This document shows, piece after piece, positions 1 through 8,114 of a stretch of 64,000 nt of DNA. Positions within the stretch are counted from its first letter, which is position 1. Every line of letters begins with the position of its first letter. The notes under the pieces were generated by a model, which was not told the DNA's origin, made no database searches, and was given only the letters and a program-made list of their open reading frames with translations. Location: contig NZ_PFGL01000001.1 in NCBI RefSeq assembly GCF_002783505.1, positions 62,001-126,000 of the forward strand, in the 5' to 3' direction. This DNA comes from Shewanella sp. CG12_big_fil_rev_8_21_14_0_65_47_15. GTDB lineage: Bacteria; Pseudomonadota; Gammaproteobacteria; Enterobacterales; Shewanellaceae. A program made the position numbers and the translations under genes.

Positions 1-477
1 CATAGTGACTTCTTCATCGCTAAACCAACCTAAGCGTGTTTTCGCTTTACGGATATTAAAGAACAACTTACGTTGTGCTTTAGTGGTTGCGACTTTCACT
101 ATGCGCCAGTTTTTTAGCACATATTCATGAATTTCGGCTTTAATCCAGTGCACCGCAAAGGATACTAGACGTACGCCAACATCGGGATCGAAGCGTTTTA
201 CTGCCTTCATCAGACCAATGTTGCCTTCTTGGATCAAATCCGCCTGTGGCAGACCGTAACCTGAGTAGCCCTTGGCAACGTGCACGACAAAGCGTAAGTG
301 CGACATAATCAGTTGCTTCGCTGCTTGCAGATCACCCGTTTCCTGCAAACGCTTGGCTAACTCATACTCAGCCTCAGCGTCCAGCATGCTAATGCTAGTC
401 ACTGAATGGATATAAGCTTCTAGACTACTACTGCCCTGTGGGACTGTCAGTGCCATTGATTGCGTTTGAAAGGTCAT
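1..477 (-). CDS. rpoH: RNA polymerase heat-shock sigma factor RpoH (sigma-32), N-terminal part
   Basis: Heat-shock sigma factor that directs RNA polymerase to chaperone and protease promoters. The 159 visible codons run from an ATG at 477 to the window edge, so the C-terminal -35-recognition region is missing because the window ends, not because the gene is broken. Sigma region 2 is plain ([20 protein letters not shown], then [13 protein letters not shown] at about residues 81-93, and [14 protein letters not shown]). The RpoH box typical of sigma-32 (QRKLFFNIR, about residues 135-143) separates it from other group 3 sigmas. It is followed on the same strand by the ftsYEX cluster, the usual gammaproteobacterial order ftsY-ftsE-ftsX-rpoH. 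Confidence 0.97.
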   Translation of the reverse strand, partial: MTFQTQSMALTVPQGSSSLEAYIHSVTSISMLDAEAEYELAKRLQETGDLQAAKQLIMSHLRFVVHVAKGYSGYGLPQADLIQEGNIGLMKAVKRFDPDVGVRLVSFAVHWIKAEIHEYVLKNWRIVKVATTKAQRKLFFNIRKAKTRLGWFSDEEVTM

Positions 478-709
478 TCGCGCTCCTACTTTCTTACTAA
501 TTACTTATCAAATATAAGTCGATTACATTCCCTGATGATACAAAACCACCACAGGAATGAGCTGACGAACTATCGGCTAATTGACAGAGTATGTCAACCT
601 TCACCCGTCTAGAGGTTACATTTAACCCCGATGAATAGACATTGCAAGTGAACAAAAGTTCATCGGCTACGTATTTCATCTCTTTATTTTTAGCTTAACA
701 ACCTGATAC
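478..709. other. Intergenic region between ftsX and rpoH
   Basis: About 230 AT-rich bases that should hold the rpoH promoters, read leftward. I could not pick out a convincing single promoter. A 60-codon reading frame on the minus strand here has no recognisable protein features and I do not call it. Confidence 0.5.
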
Positions 710-1675
710 TTAAGAGGGTTCTATCGCCCTTAGATGTTGCCTTACGGATAGATAAGAACCCAGCCAGCCCAAGAAAGAGGCTAGGCCGACTAATTGTAGC
801 AGTTCCATAAAAGTCAGTGACTTCATTTCCAACTGACTACCGTATAGTCCCAATAGCTCTGCCAGGGCAGAATCGAGATACCAAACGAGCAAGTTAATGA
901 TAATCCAAGCCAATATGCCGCCTATCACCCCATACCAAATCCCAGTATAAAGAAAGGGACGCTGGATAAAAGATTCTGTTGCGCCCACTAATTTCATCAC
1001 CTCTATCTCGGTGCGGCGGTTCATAATCGCGAGTCGAATGGTGTTGCCAATCACCAACACCACAGCCAATACCAATAACGCAGCAATGGCCATCACAGTC
1101 CGTTCCAGTAAGCGCACCACGGCCTGCAAACGCTCAAGCCATTCAATATCCAAACGACCAAAACTGATCTCGGGCTCACGCTCTAATTTAGACAGTAGTT
1201 CGCGGGCACCTACGGGCGTGGAGTATCTTGGTGTCGGTGTCACTGTGATCACTGCGGGCAGCGGATTTTTATCGAGGTAAGCTAAGGCTTCACCAAAGCC
1301 CGATAGGCGCTGAAACTCCTCTAGGGCCTGGTTACGGTCGATATACTGCACTTTATCCACTTCGGAATAGGTACGAATACGTGTCAGTAGGCTCTGGATG
1401 GTCTGATCGCTGCGGTTTTCATCGATAAATAATGAAATTTCAGCCGCACTGTTCCACGAACTGGTAATAGTCTCGGCATTTTTCACTAAGACTTGTAATG
1501 CTGCTGGCAAACTTAAACTGACGCCCAATACGGCCATGGTCATCACGGATGAAACGGGGTTACGCCATAGCTCACCCATACTCGCCATAGCCTGCTGCAC
1601 ATGGCGAATAAAGAACATCACGATTCGACCCGAGATAGGTAATTTACTGCGGGTTAGCTTAGCATTGTCACTCAT
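710..1675 (-). CDS. ftsX: Cell division ABC transporter-like membrane subunit FtsX
   Basis: Membrane partner of FtsE in the divisome complex that activates periplasmic peptidoglycan hydrolases through EnvC. The 321-residue protein has a cytoplasmic N-terminus, a first membrane helix (about 42-63), a large periplasmic loop (about 65-190), and three more helices, the layout of the FtsX family. The loop holds the ECD sequence around AEISLFIDENRSD, and the helix pair after WLERLQAVVRLLERTV fits. The start ATG overlaps the ftsE stop by four bases (ATGA), so the two are translationally coupled. Length and neighbours leave little doubt. Confidence 0.96.
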   Translation of the reverse strand: MSDNAKLTRSKLPISGRIVMFFIRHVQQAMASMGELWRNPVSSVMTMAVLGVSLSLPAALQVLVKNAETITSSWNSAAEISLFIDENRSDQTIQSLLTRIRTYSEVDKVQYIDRNQALEEFQRLSGFGEALAYLDKNPLPAVITVTPTPRYSTPVGARELLSKLEREPEISFGRLDIEWLERLQAVVRLLERTVMAIAALLVLAVVLVIGNTIRLAIMNRRTEIEVMKLVGATESFIQRPFLYTGIWYGVIGGILAWIIINLLVWYLDSALAELLGLYGSQLEMKSLTFMELLQLVGLASFLGWLGSYLSVRQHLRAIEPS

Positions 1676-2382
1676 AGACCTTCCCTCGGTACTGCGGAAC
1701 TGGTGTGAATGCCTTGATGCAGCTCTTGGGCGCCTATCATACGGCCTTGTTTTAGGGTAAAAGTACGATACTTCATCCGCGCAATCAGCCCCAGATCGTG
1801 GGTCGCAATCAGTACACTCGTCCCCGCATCGTTAAAGGTTTCAAACAGGCGCAAAATATCCATCGACAATTTAGGATCTAAGTTACCCGTGGGTTCGTCG
1901 GCGAGCAGTAGGGGCGGCTTGTTTACAATCGCGCGGGCGATGCCCACACGCTGCTGTTCCCCTCCAGATAACATAATAGGGTTATGGCGCTCTTTACCAT
2001 ATAAACCCACCATATCGAGCGCACCCGCAACCCGTTTGCGGATCTCGCCGTGGGAAAAACCTTCAATCACTAATGGCAAGGCGACATTGTCGAATACACT
2101 GCGGTCCATCAATAAATGGTGGCTTTGGAAGATCATGCCAATATTGCGTCTTAGGTAGGGCACGTGCTTGGCACTGATTTTGGCAATATCATGGCCGTTA
2201 ATGGCAACCCGTCCCGTAGTTGCCCGTTCGATAACAGTGATCAATTTCAACAGCGTACTCTTACCCGCGCCAGAGTGGCCGGTTAAAAATGCCATTTCAC
2301 CTTGCTGCAGGTGAAAATTCACATCTTCCAGCGCCATTTGGCCGCCGGGATAAATCTTACTGACCTGTTGAAAATCAATCAT
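1672..2382 (-). CDS. ftsE: Cell division ATP-binding protein FtsE
   Basis: ABC-type ATPase that drives FtsX in regulating cell-wall hydrolysis at the septum. Visible motifs: Walker A GHSGAGKSTLLK near residue 35, Q-loop IFQSHH, ABC signature LSGGEQQRVGIARA, Walker B LLLADEPTGNLD, and the H-loop in ATHDLGL. At 236 residues it is about the usual FtsE length (about 222) with a short C-terminal tail (HQGIHTSSAVPREGL). It lies three bases downstream of ftsY and overlaps ftsX, forming one ftsY-ftsE-ftsX transcription unit read leftward. Confidence 0.97.
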   Translation of the reverse strand: MIDFQQVSKIYPGGQMALEDVNFHLQQGEMAFLTGHSGAGKSTLLKLITVIERATTGRVAINGHDIAKISAKHVPYLRRNIGMIFQSHHLLMDRSVFDNVALPLVIEGFSHGEIRKRVAGALDMVGLYGKERHNPIMLSGGEQQRVGIARAIVNKPPLLLADEPTGNLDPKLSMDILRLFETFNDAGTSVLIATHDLGLIARMKYRTFTLKQGRMIGAQELHQGIHTSSAVPREGL

Positions 2383-2385
2383 AAA

Positions 2386-3903
2386 TTAGCTATCCGCCTT
2401 TTCTTGAGTGAAGAGGGCATCGATAAATTCTTTCGAATTAAAGGTACGTAAGTCATCAATTTGCTCACCAACACCAATATAGCGGATCGGTATGTTAAAT
2501 TTGTCGGCAATCGCAAACACCACGCCGCCCTTAGCCGTGCCGTCTAACTTACTGATGGTAATACCCGTTACACCAACGGCTTCTTGGAATAATTGCGCTT
2601 GGCTAATGGCGTTTTGACCTGTGCTGGCATCCAGGGTCAACATCACTTCATGGGGCGCCTCTGGGTCGAGTTTCTTCATCACCCGCACGACTTTCTTTAA
2701 TTCTTCCATCAAGTGCGCTTTGTTTTGCAGGCGGCCCGCGGTATCGGCGATCAATACATCTATCTTACGCGCTTTAGCGGCTTGCAACGCATCGAAGAGT
2801 ACCGAGGCACTGTCGGCTCCCGTATGCTGGGCAACCACAGTAATATCGTTACGTTGACCCCAAACCTGTAATTGTTCAACCGCCGCAGCGCGGAAAGTAT
2901 CACCCGCCGCCAACATCACCGACTTGCCCAGGGCTTGATACTGTTTGGCCAACTTACCGATAGTGGTAGTTTTCCCCACACCGTTGACACCCACCATCAG
3001 GATCACAAAGGGGCCACTCGCATTTTCGGGCACTAGGGGAATAGCAACCGGATCGAGTGTTTTTTGCAATTCATCCCGCAACAACTCGTATAGTGCCTCG
3101 GCATCTTTAAGCTGTTTGCGTGACGCATGCTCGGTCAAGTTTTTGATCAAACGCGTAGTCGTTTCGACGCCAACATCGGCAATTAGCAACTGTTCTTCGA
3201 GTTCTTCAAATAGATCGTCATCGATTTTCTTGCCGCGAAATAGGCCGATAAAACCACTGCCGATATTTTCGCTGGTACGCATCAAACCACGTTTAAGGCG
3301 GGCAAATAAGCCTTCTTTTACTGGCCTTGCCTGCGGTTCCGGCTGAACCTCAGCGGTGGGAATATCTTGTTCAGCCTTAGCTTGTGCTTGCTCGGCTGCT
3401 AATTGTTCTGCAGCTAATTGTTCTGCCGCAAGACGCACCGCTTCGGCCTGTTGCTCGGCTAAACGCTGGGCTTCGATTTGTGCTTGTTCTTGGGCGAAGC
3501 GTTCGGCTTCAGCCTTAGCTTGAGCTTGCTCGGCTGCTAATTGTTCTGCCGCAAGACGCGCAGATTCGGCCTGTTGCTCGGCTAAACGCTGGGCCTCGAT
3601 TTGTGCTTGTTCCTGGGCAAGGCGTTCGGCTTCAGCCTTAGCTTGAGCTTGCTCGGCTGCTAATTGTTCTGCCGCAAGACGCGCAGATTCGACCTGTTGC
3701 TCGGCTAAACGCTGGGCATCGATTTGTGCTTGTTCCTGGGCAAGGCGTTCGGCTTCAGCCTTAGCTTGAGCTTGCTCAGTTGCTAATTGTTCTGCCGCTA
3801 GAGGCGCAGTGTCTTGTGTTGGAGTAACAACTGGAGTTTCAGCACCGACCTCATCCTGCGATTTATCTTTACGAAACCAAGAGAAAAAACCTTTCTTTGC
3901 CAT
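2386..3903 (-). CDS. ftsY: Signal recognition particle receptor FtsY
   Basis: SRP receptor GTPase that docks ribosome-SRP complexes at the inner membrane. After a basic amphipathic start (KKGFFSWFRKDK), residues about 37-181 are a Glu/Ala/Gln-rich region made of about three and a half 41-residue repeats. The NG domain follows, from about residue 205: GLFARLKRGLMRT, P-loop VNGVGKTTTIGKLA, DTFRAAAVEQL, DTAGRLQN, and SKLDGTAKGG. The acidic A domain of FtsY varies widely in the family, so the repeats do not argue against function. The start ATG at 3903 follows a plausible ribosome site; the next genes are ftsE and ftsX. Confidence 0.97.
   Translation of the reverse strand: MAKKGFFSWFRKDKSQDEVGAETPVVTPTQDTAPLAAEQLATEQAQAKAEAERLAQEQAQIDAQRLAEQQVESARLAAEQLAAEQAQAKAEAERLAQEQAQIEAQRLAEQQAESARLAAEQLAAEQAQAKAEAERFAQEQAQIEAQRLAEQQAEAVRLAAEQLAAEQLAAEQAQAKAEQDIPTAEVQPEPQARPVKEGLFARLKRGLMRTSENIGSGFIGLFRGKKIDDDLFEELEEQLLIADVGVETTTRLIKNLTEHASRKQLKDAEALYELLRDELQKTLDPVAIPLVPENASGPFVILMVGVNGVGKTTTIGKLAKQYQALGKSVMLAAGDTFRAAAVEQLQVWGQRNDITVVAQHTGADSASVLFDALQAAKARKIDVLIADTAGRLQNKAHLMEELKKVVRVMKKLDPEAPHEVMLTLDASTGQNAISQAQLFQEAVGVTGITISKLDGTAKGGVVFAIADKFNIPIRYIGVGEQIDDLRTFNSKEFIDALFTQEKADS
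3361..3795 (-). repeat. 123-bp tandem repeat inside ftsY
   Basis: Three near-identical 123-bp copies plus a partial fourth encode a 41-residue unit beginning AEQLAAEQAQAKAEAERL. Copies differ by a few bases (for example T/A at unit residue 6 and E/D at unit residue 26). The period is a multiple of three, so copy-number change keeps the reading frame. Confidence 0.9.
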
Positions 3904-4116
3904 GTGTGATCCCAGCGCTCTACTTCAGTGTTGAATGTAAAATAAGACCCTGACGTTATACCAGATTGCCTTAGCAATTACGTCCAAAAAGTCGGCAATT
4001 AACTAAGCTTGTTAAGCCATCTCACCTTTTAGTGGGACTTTGATATAAAATAGTGGCCTTTATTAAGGTGGCATAGTCTACCACTTTCTTTCTTCAGGCA
4101 AAATCACGGGGGAACT

Positions 4117-4800
4117 TTGATTAAGAACCGAGCGAGCAATCAGAGTGCGGCCAAACAACAGGCGAGCAAAAATCCAACGGCTAAAACCAAAATGGGGACT
4201 GGCCAAGTGCGGATTATCGCTGGGCAATGGCGTTCGCGTCGTTTACCTATTCAAGATCTCGAAGGTTTGCGCCCAACAACAGACAGAGTGCGCGAAACCC
4301 TGTTTAACTGGCTTGCCAATGACTTAGTTAATGCCCGAGTGCTCGATTGTTTCGGCGGCAGCGGCGCTCTAGCCCTCGAAGCCCTATCTCGCTATGCCAG
4401 TTTCGCCAAGATTATCGAATTGCAACGCTCTGCCGCCCTGCAATTGAAAGAAAATCTAAACACCCTAAAATGCGATAGGGCAGAGGTGATCAACGCCGAT
4501 ACCTTAGTCGTGCTGCAAAGGGGCTGCGAGCAAGGTTTCGACGTGGTGTTTATCGACCCGCCCTTTCGCAAGGGATTGGCAGAAAAGACGATTCAATTGC
4601 TAGACAGCCAAGGTTGGCTCAATGATGGCGCGCTGATCTATGTCGAAATAGAGTCTGAATTAACCACGCTGACTATTCCATCTAGCTGGAAAGCCTTAAA
4701 AGAAAAGAATGCCGGACAAGTGAGTTATCGCTTATATCAATATCAACCCGAAAACACCGCCGAGCCTATCGAAGATGAAAACCATGCCCTTGCTGATTAA
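4117..4800 (+). CDS. rsmD: 16S rRNA (guanine(966)-N(2))-methyltransferase RsmD
   Basis: SAM-dependent enzyme that methylates G966 of 16S rRNA during 30S assembly. The family core is clear: GQVRIIAGQWRSRRLP at the start of the domain, LRPTTDRVRETLFNWL, SAM-binding motif DCFGGSGALALEALSR, and the amino-methylase motif DPPF. The reading frame opens with a TTG at 4117 behind a strong GGGGGAA ribosome site. An ATG at 4192 would give a protein whose N-terminus matches the shorter enterobacterial form. The 25-residue Lys/Ala/Gln-rich extension may therefore be real or not. It diverges from ftsY, the usual arrangement. Confidence 0.93.
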   Translation: MIKNRASNQSAAKQQASKNPTAKTKMGTGQVRIIAGQWRSRRLPIQDLEGLRPTTDRVRETLFNWLANDLVNARVLDCFGGSGALALEALSRYASFAKIIELQRSAALQLKENLNTLKCDRAEVINADTLVVLQRGCEQGFDVVFIDPPFRKGLAEKTIQLLDSQGWLNDGALIYVEIESELTTLTIPSSWKALKEKNAGQVSYRLYQYQPENTAEPIEDENHALAD

Positions 4801-5059
4801 CTTAGGTAAAGCCATTACCCTGATCGCTTGGTTGATGATGGCCTACAACTTGGTCATGCCATTTGAAGGCAAGGTAGCGATTATTTTGAATATTTTGTTT
4901 GGTATTACCTGCATGATGCATTGCTTTCAAGTCGCCATCTTTCATATGCTGTTTAAAAGCTTGCTGCCATTAACTAAGCAGGATTATCTGCAAGTGTTTA
5001 TCTTCGGCATTTTCAGCCTGTTAGCTTATCGGCAACGGGTGATGACTACAGCGAGTTAA
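4775..5059 (+). CDS. DUF1145 family (YhhL-like) small inner-membrane protein
   Basis: A 94-residue hydrophobic protein of unknown function with two to three predicted membrane segments (about 8-27, 31-54 and 70-86) and a short cytoplasmic tail. Family and position after rsmD match YhhL/DUF1145 of enterobacteria. It begins 26 bases before the rsmD stop in another frame, so translation is probably coupled. Transcription likely ends at the hairpin just downstream. Confidence 0.85.
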   Translation: MKTMPLLINLGKAITLIAWLMMAYNLVMPFEGKVAIILNILFGITCMMHCFQVAIFHMLFKSLLPLTKQDYLQVFIFGIFSLLAYRQRVMTTAS

Positions 5060-5100
5060 GCTAACATTCAGACACCTTCAGGCACTCAGACACAGATAGC

Positions 5101-5126
5101 AAAAAGCCCTCAACAGAGGGCTTTTT
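5101..5126. terminator. Bidirectional rho-independent terminator
   Basis: Perfect inverted repeat AAAAAGCCCTC / GAGGGCTTTTT with a four-base loop, giving a U-tract in either direction. It separates the converging rsmD-DUF1145 unit and cymA. Confidence 0.9.
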
Positions 5127-5161
5127 AATGACTCACGATAACGCAAGTTAATCGCTAAACC

Positions 5162-5725
5162 TTATCCCTTTGGGTAAGGGTGAGCGATACCTTTATGACA
5201 GTCGATACAGGTTTTTCTGTCTTCTGGGGCTTTCTTGAAGTTATTGCTGTGCATTCTCACGGCCATTTTGCTCATATTTTCTGATTGGTTTTCATAAATA
5301 CGGTTATGGCAGTTTTGGCAGGTTGAAGAATCGATAGAACGTAAATAATCACGTGCTAATTCGGCTTGTTCTTTACGATTTTCATCTAACCATGCTTGAG
5401 TATTAAAGCCATCGATAGTTAAGAAGCCAATAACATCTTTAGAAACAATGATTTTTTTCTTCAGGTATTGGAATGGTTCCTGTGCAATATGACATTGCTG
5501 ACACTGAACCACGATACCGACACGGTTATTACCATGGGCTGATGCCATCACTTCATCTTTCAATGAATGCTGGCTGTGACAGCTCATACAGAATGCATCT
5601 TGGCTGGTTGCATGTAAGGTTGTTTGGGTTGCAAAGTAGCCCACAACACCGATAACAATACCGACGACCAGTAGCGCCAGGATTGAATATTTCGCGCTAG
5701 GTTTAAATAGTGCACGCCAGTTCAT
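5162..5725 (-). CDS. cymA: Tetraheme c-type cytochrome CymA (NapC/NirT family quinol dehydrogenase)
   Basis: Inner-membrane quinol oxidase that passes electrons from menaquinol to periplasmic reductases (fumarate, nitrate, and the Mtr metal-reduction chain); it is the hub of anaerobic respiration in Shewanella. From MNWRALFKPS the protein has 187 residues, the known CymA length, with one membrane anchor (about 13-33). Four haem motifs follow: CMSCH (46-50), CQQCH (75-79), CQNCH (136-140) and CIDCH (173-177). I place the start at 5725, which has GGAG at good spacing; an upstream ATG at 5749 adds eight residues not seen in CymA. The conserved end KTCIDCHKG..HPYPKG supports the name. The stretch between haems 2 and 3 looks divergent from what I remember of S. 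oneidensis CymA. Confidence 0.93.
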   Translation of the reverse strand: MNWRALFKPSAKYSILALLVVGIVIGVVGYFATQTTLHATSQDAFCMSCHSQHSLKDEVMASAHGNNRVGIVVQCQQCHIAQEPFQYLKKKIIVSKDVIGFLTIDGFNTQAWLDENRKEQAELARDYLRSIDSSTCQNCHNRIYENQSENMSKMAVRMHSNNFKKAPEDRKTCIDCHKGIAHPYPKG

Positions 5726-6162
5726 CACTCTATCTCCAAAAATTGCCAAAATTAGTTTTTATAAGACTAGTTTATGTTCTTTCATTTATTAGAAATTTGA
5801 TTTTAAGCCTAAATCTGCCGATTAAATTAACCTTAAAAGCGCAAAATGAGACTTAGCTCTAACTATGGGGATGACAATTAGCTAAAACCAACTACACAGA
5901 TCCATAAGGCACTTCAACTAAAGCTAATGCAATCATCACATAATCGCAAGTTATCGGTTATGGGATGGGATTTCCCCTTTGAGAATCAATAACTATTGAA
6001 ATCATTTCTAAAAAATAGAAATGTGATCTGATCGACGTTTTGTTTAATTATTGAAGGCGAACAGAAAATAAATCATTAAAAATTAAAAATTTGAACCTTA
6101 TATGAAACTTTATCGGGTTAACTAAGGTCTCTAAGGGTAAGCAATCATTTTTCCGAGTTATC
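5726..6162. promoter_or_regulatory. Divergent intergenic region between cymA and the copper block
   Basis: 437 AT-rich bases without a supportable gene. They should contain the cymA promoter and that of the rightward genes. A 7-bp inverted repeat ATTTCTA-N5-TAGAAAT lies at 6004-6022, followed directly by TGTGATCTGAT, which resembles only one half of a CRP site. No complete CRP or FNR box was seen. Confidence 0.4.
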
Positions 6163-6525
6163 ATGGCTAAATTTTGGATCACCATAGCAGTGCTATTTTC
6201 ACTAGTCGCCCAATCGGCGATGGTGAATGCTATGCCAACTTTAGCCAACACTGATAGCCACAGCAGTCAAACTATGCTGATGATGGACGCAGAAATGAAC
6301 TGCACCATGCCAGATTGTTCTATATCCGATTGTTTGCAACACTGCCAAGATAGCATGACAAGCCATTGCCAAACCCATTGCCTATCATCACTTTTCCTTG
6401 AGCCCGCAGCGCTAAAACTGGCCTTCGCCAACCCATCAAGCAAACCTATTGCCATCCAAGGTTGGGCGATTCAAACTACCAATCTTGGACTCACAACACC
6501 GCCACCAAACTCCTCTTTGCTGTAA
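6163..6525 (+). CDS. Hypothetical secreted Cys-rich protein
   Basis: 120 residues, not recognised. It has an N-terminal signal-like helix (AVLFSLVAQSAMVNA) and then a Met-rich stretch (MLMMDAEMNC). A cluster of eight cysteines between residues about 46 and 74 is spaced in pairs (CTMPDC, CLQHC, CQTHC) among histidines. This composition suggests a periplasmic metal-binding protein. The location at the head of a copper/silver resistance block supports that, but it is inference. The ribosome site is weak and no domain family could be named. Confidence 0.6.
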   Translation: MAKFWITIAVLFSLVAQSAMVNAMPTLANTDSHSSQTMLMMDAEMNCTMPDCSISDCLQHCQDSMTSHCQTHCLSSLFLEPAALKLAFANPSSKPIAIQGWAIQTTNLGLTTPPPNSSLL

Positions 6526-6621
6526 TCGATCTTTTATTAACGATTAAATCAATCCAATACCCAGCGAAGGTGCCACCACGATTGTGCACTCTCGCGCTAC
6601 AGCAAATTGTCGGAGTTTATT

Positions 6622-7077
6622 ATGAAAACCACTTTATTAAATAAAACCTTAGTTGGCATTACTTTAATCATGAGCGTTATGGTTATCAGCATGACTGCAA
6701 CAGCCGCCACCCTAAAAGGTACAGATACCCTCAGTGTCATCAGCCTTAATGGTAAAACGGTAAAGGCATTTAAACCTGTGCAGCTTCCTGAAGGTAAAGT
6801 GCTCGTTGAAGTAAAATATCAAGATATCTTTAATTACCGTGCAGATGACAGTGGCACTTGGGTGAAGTCTGAACCCTTATTCTTCTCCTTAGATGTTGCG
6901 CCGCAGGCGGACTACCAAATCACTAAGCCTAAGTTACCAAGCGAAGACGATGCCCGAGGTTTTATCAAAAACCCCACTATCCAACTGACCATTAATGGTA
7001 CCGATACACTAAAACTGCCATTGCAAAACCATAGTCAGTTAATGGCGGATATGCTGGAAAGCCATTCATCAAAGTAA
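6622..7077 (+). CDS. DUF2057 (YccT-like) periplasmic protein
   Basis: 151-residue exported protein of the DUF2057 family. A signal peptide ends near TMTATAA, then comes the family pattern LKGTDTLSVISLNGKTV and PEGKVLVEVKYQDIFN. I start it at the ATG at 6622 because CGGAG lies at ideal spacing; an upstream in-frame start has none. Enterobacterial YccT (CsgI) has been linked to curli control, but I would not carry that over. It sits between two metal-binding-like small genes, which may be chance. Confidence 0.8.
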   Translation: MKTTLLNKTLVGITLIMSVMVISMTATAATLKGTDTLSVISLNGKTVKAFKPVQLPEGKVLVEVKYQDIFNYRADDSGTWVKSEPLFFSLDVAPQADYQITKPKLPSEDDARGFIKNPTIQLTINGTDTLKLPLQNHSQLMADMLESHSSK

Positions 7078-7184
7078 TTAATCGGTAGGAGTTAAAAGCA
7101 GAGGCATTAGCCGAAATGTGAGTTAACGCATTGCAGCATAATGCCTCTATGCTAGAATCGAGCCGTTCATCATTTGGAATACTT

Positions 7185-7622
7185 ATGCATCACACACTCG
7201 GTCGTTACTTTTTAGTCATGTTCACTTTACTCGCACTCGTCGGGCAAAGTGTTGTGTCTAATGGTCACGCCATGGTGCCACACACTATGGATATGAGTGC
7301 GATGAATCATGAAGCTTCCTCCCAAATGCACCATGCTGCCATGATGCAGATGAACACTGAGAACCCTTCTGACTCACATTCAATGGCCAACGCGGATTGC
7401 TGTAACGATAAAATGCTTCCCGGCGCGAAACAGCATTGCTGTGATGGCACCACATCATGTTCGAATGATTGTGGTCATTGTTTGACGATTTCAGTCGCTG
7501 GCACTCTATTCAGCCCACACCTCTGGCCAAGTGTGAGCATGAGCGATACTGCAATGGCCACTCCTATGCCTCATTTCCACTCTATCTCGTTATCTTCGGC
7601 CCTCAAGCCTCCGATAGCCTAG
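7185..7622 (+). CDS. Hypothetical periplasmic Met/His/Cys-rich protein
   Basis: 145 residues with a signal peptide (RYFLVMFTLLALVGQSVVSNGHA). A Met/His-rich stretch of about 60 residues follows (HTMDMSAMNHEASS, MHHAAMMQMN), then a cysteine cluster (ADCCND, QHCCDG, CSNDCGHC). Such composition is typical of periplasmic copper or silver binders of the CopL type, but I cannot assign a family. The start at 7185 has GGAA at good spacing and puts the signal peptide at the N-terminus. A longer frame from a TTG at 7131 is possible. Confidence 0.68.
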   Translation: MHHTLGRYFLVMFTLLALVGQSVVSNGHAMVPHTMDMSAMNHEASSQMHHAAMMQMNTENPSDSHSMANADCCNDKMLPGAKQHCCDGTTSCSNDCGHCLTISVAGTLFSPHLWPSVSMSDTAMATPMPHFHSISLSSALKPPIA

Positions 7623-7835
7623 CCTCGCCGCCCTTTCAGGGCTAACCAAGCAAATTATTTATTTCGCCGTTTATTGTGGTGCACCAAACCTTAAGCACCC
7701 AGAGTTAAGCAAACACGTAGTACTGAGCCCGTATGCACTTGCTTGCATCGATTGCCCCTTCATGTTGAAAAACGAGGGATAAGCTCAGCACGTTATGCGC
7801 TCATATTCGGCCATTAATCCGATGGAGTGAACAAT

Positions 7836-8096
7836 ATGAAAACCTTAACTAATCTTGTCTTAGTGGTATTTTTAATGACCAGCACCAGTGTGTTTGCCAC
7901 GGCAACCCCCCATGAGCATCAGCACGACAATGCGAGCACACAGCAACAAGCTCAGACCTATGCTTGCCCTATGCATCCAGAGGTTACAGGCGCTAAAGGC
8001 GACACTTGCCCTAAATGTGGTATGGACTTAGAGCCAAAAGCGGCGGAAGCAAAAACAGCTGAAGGTACAGTGCACAAAGCGCACGAACACCACTAA
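7836..8096 (+). CDS. Small heavy-metal-binding domain protein
   Basis: 86-residue exported protein. After a signal peptide ending VFA comes a His-rich spacer and one heavy-metal-binding (YHS-like) motif: YACPMHPEV, then CPKCGMDLEPK. The pair of CxxH/CxxC-type ligands is the same module found at the N-terminus of some CusB proteins and copper ATPases. It probably buffers or hands Cu(I)/Ag(I) to the pump encoded next. GATGGAG eight bases upstream selects the ATG at 7836 over the overlapping GTG. Confidence 0.85.
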   Translation: MKTLTNLVLVVFLMTSTSVFATATPHEHQHDNASTQQQAQTYACPMHPEVTGAKGDTCPKCGMDLEPKAAEAKTAEGTVHKAHEHH

Positions 8097-8114
8097 GCTA
8101 GGCAGGAGATGGAG

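Noticed and set aside
497-679. 60-codon frame between ftsX and rpoH
   Set aside because: Covers the rpoH promoter region; no ribosome site, no recognisable features.
6021-6037. CRP site upstream of cymA
   Set aside because: Only the TGTGA half is present; the partner half does not match TCACA.
6462-6644. 60-codon plus-strand frame overlapping two called genes
   Set aside because: Overlaps the Cys-rich gene and the DUF2057 start in another frame, with no support.
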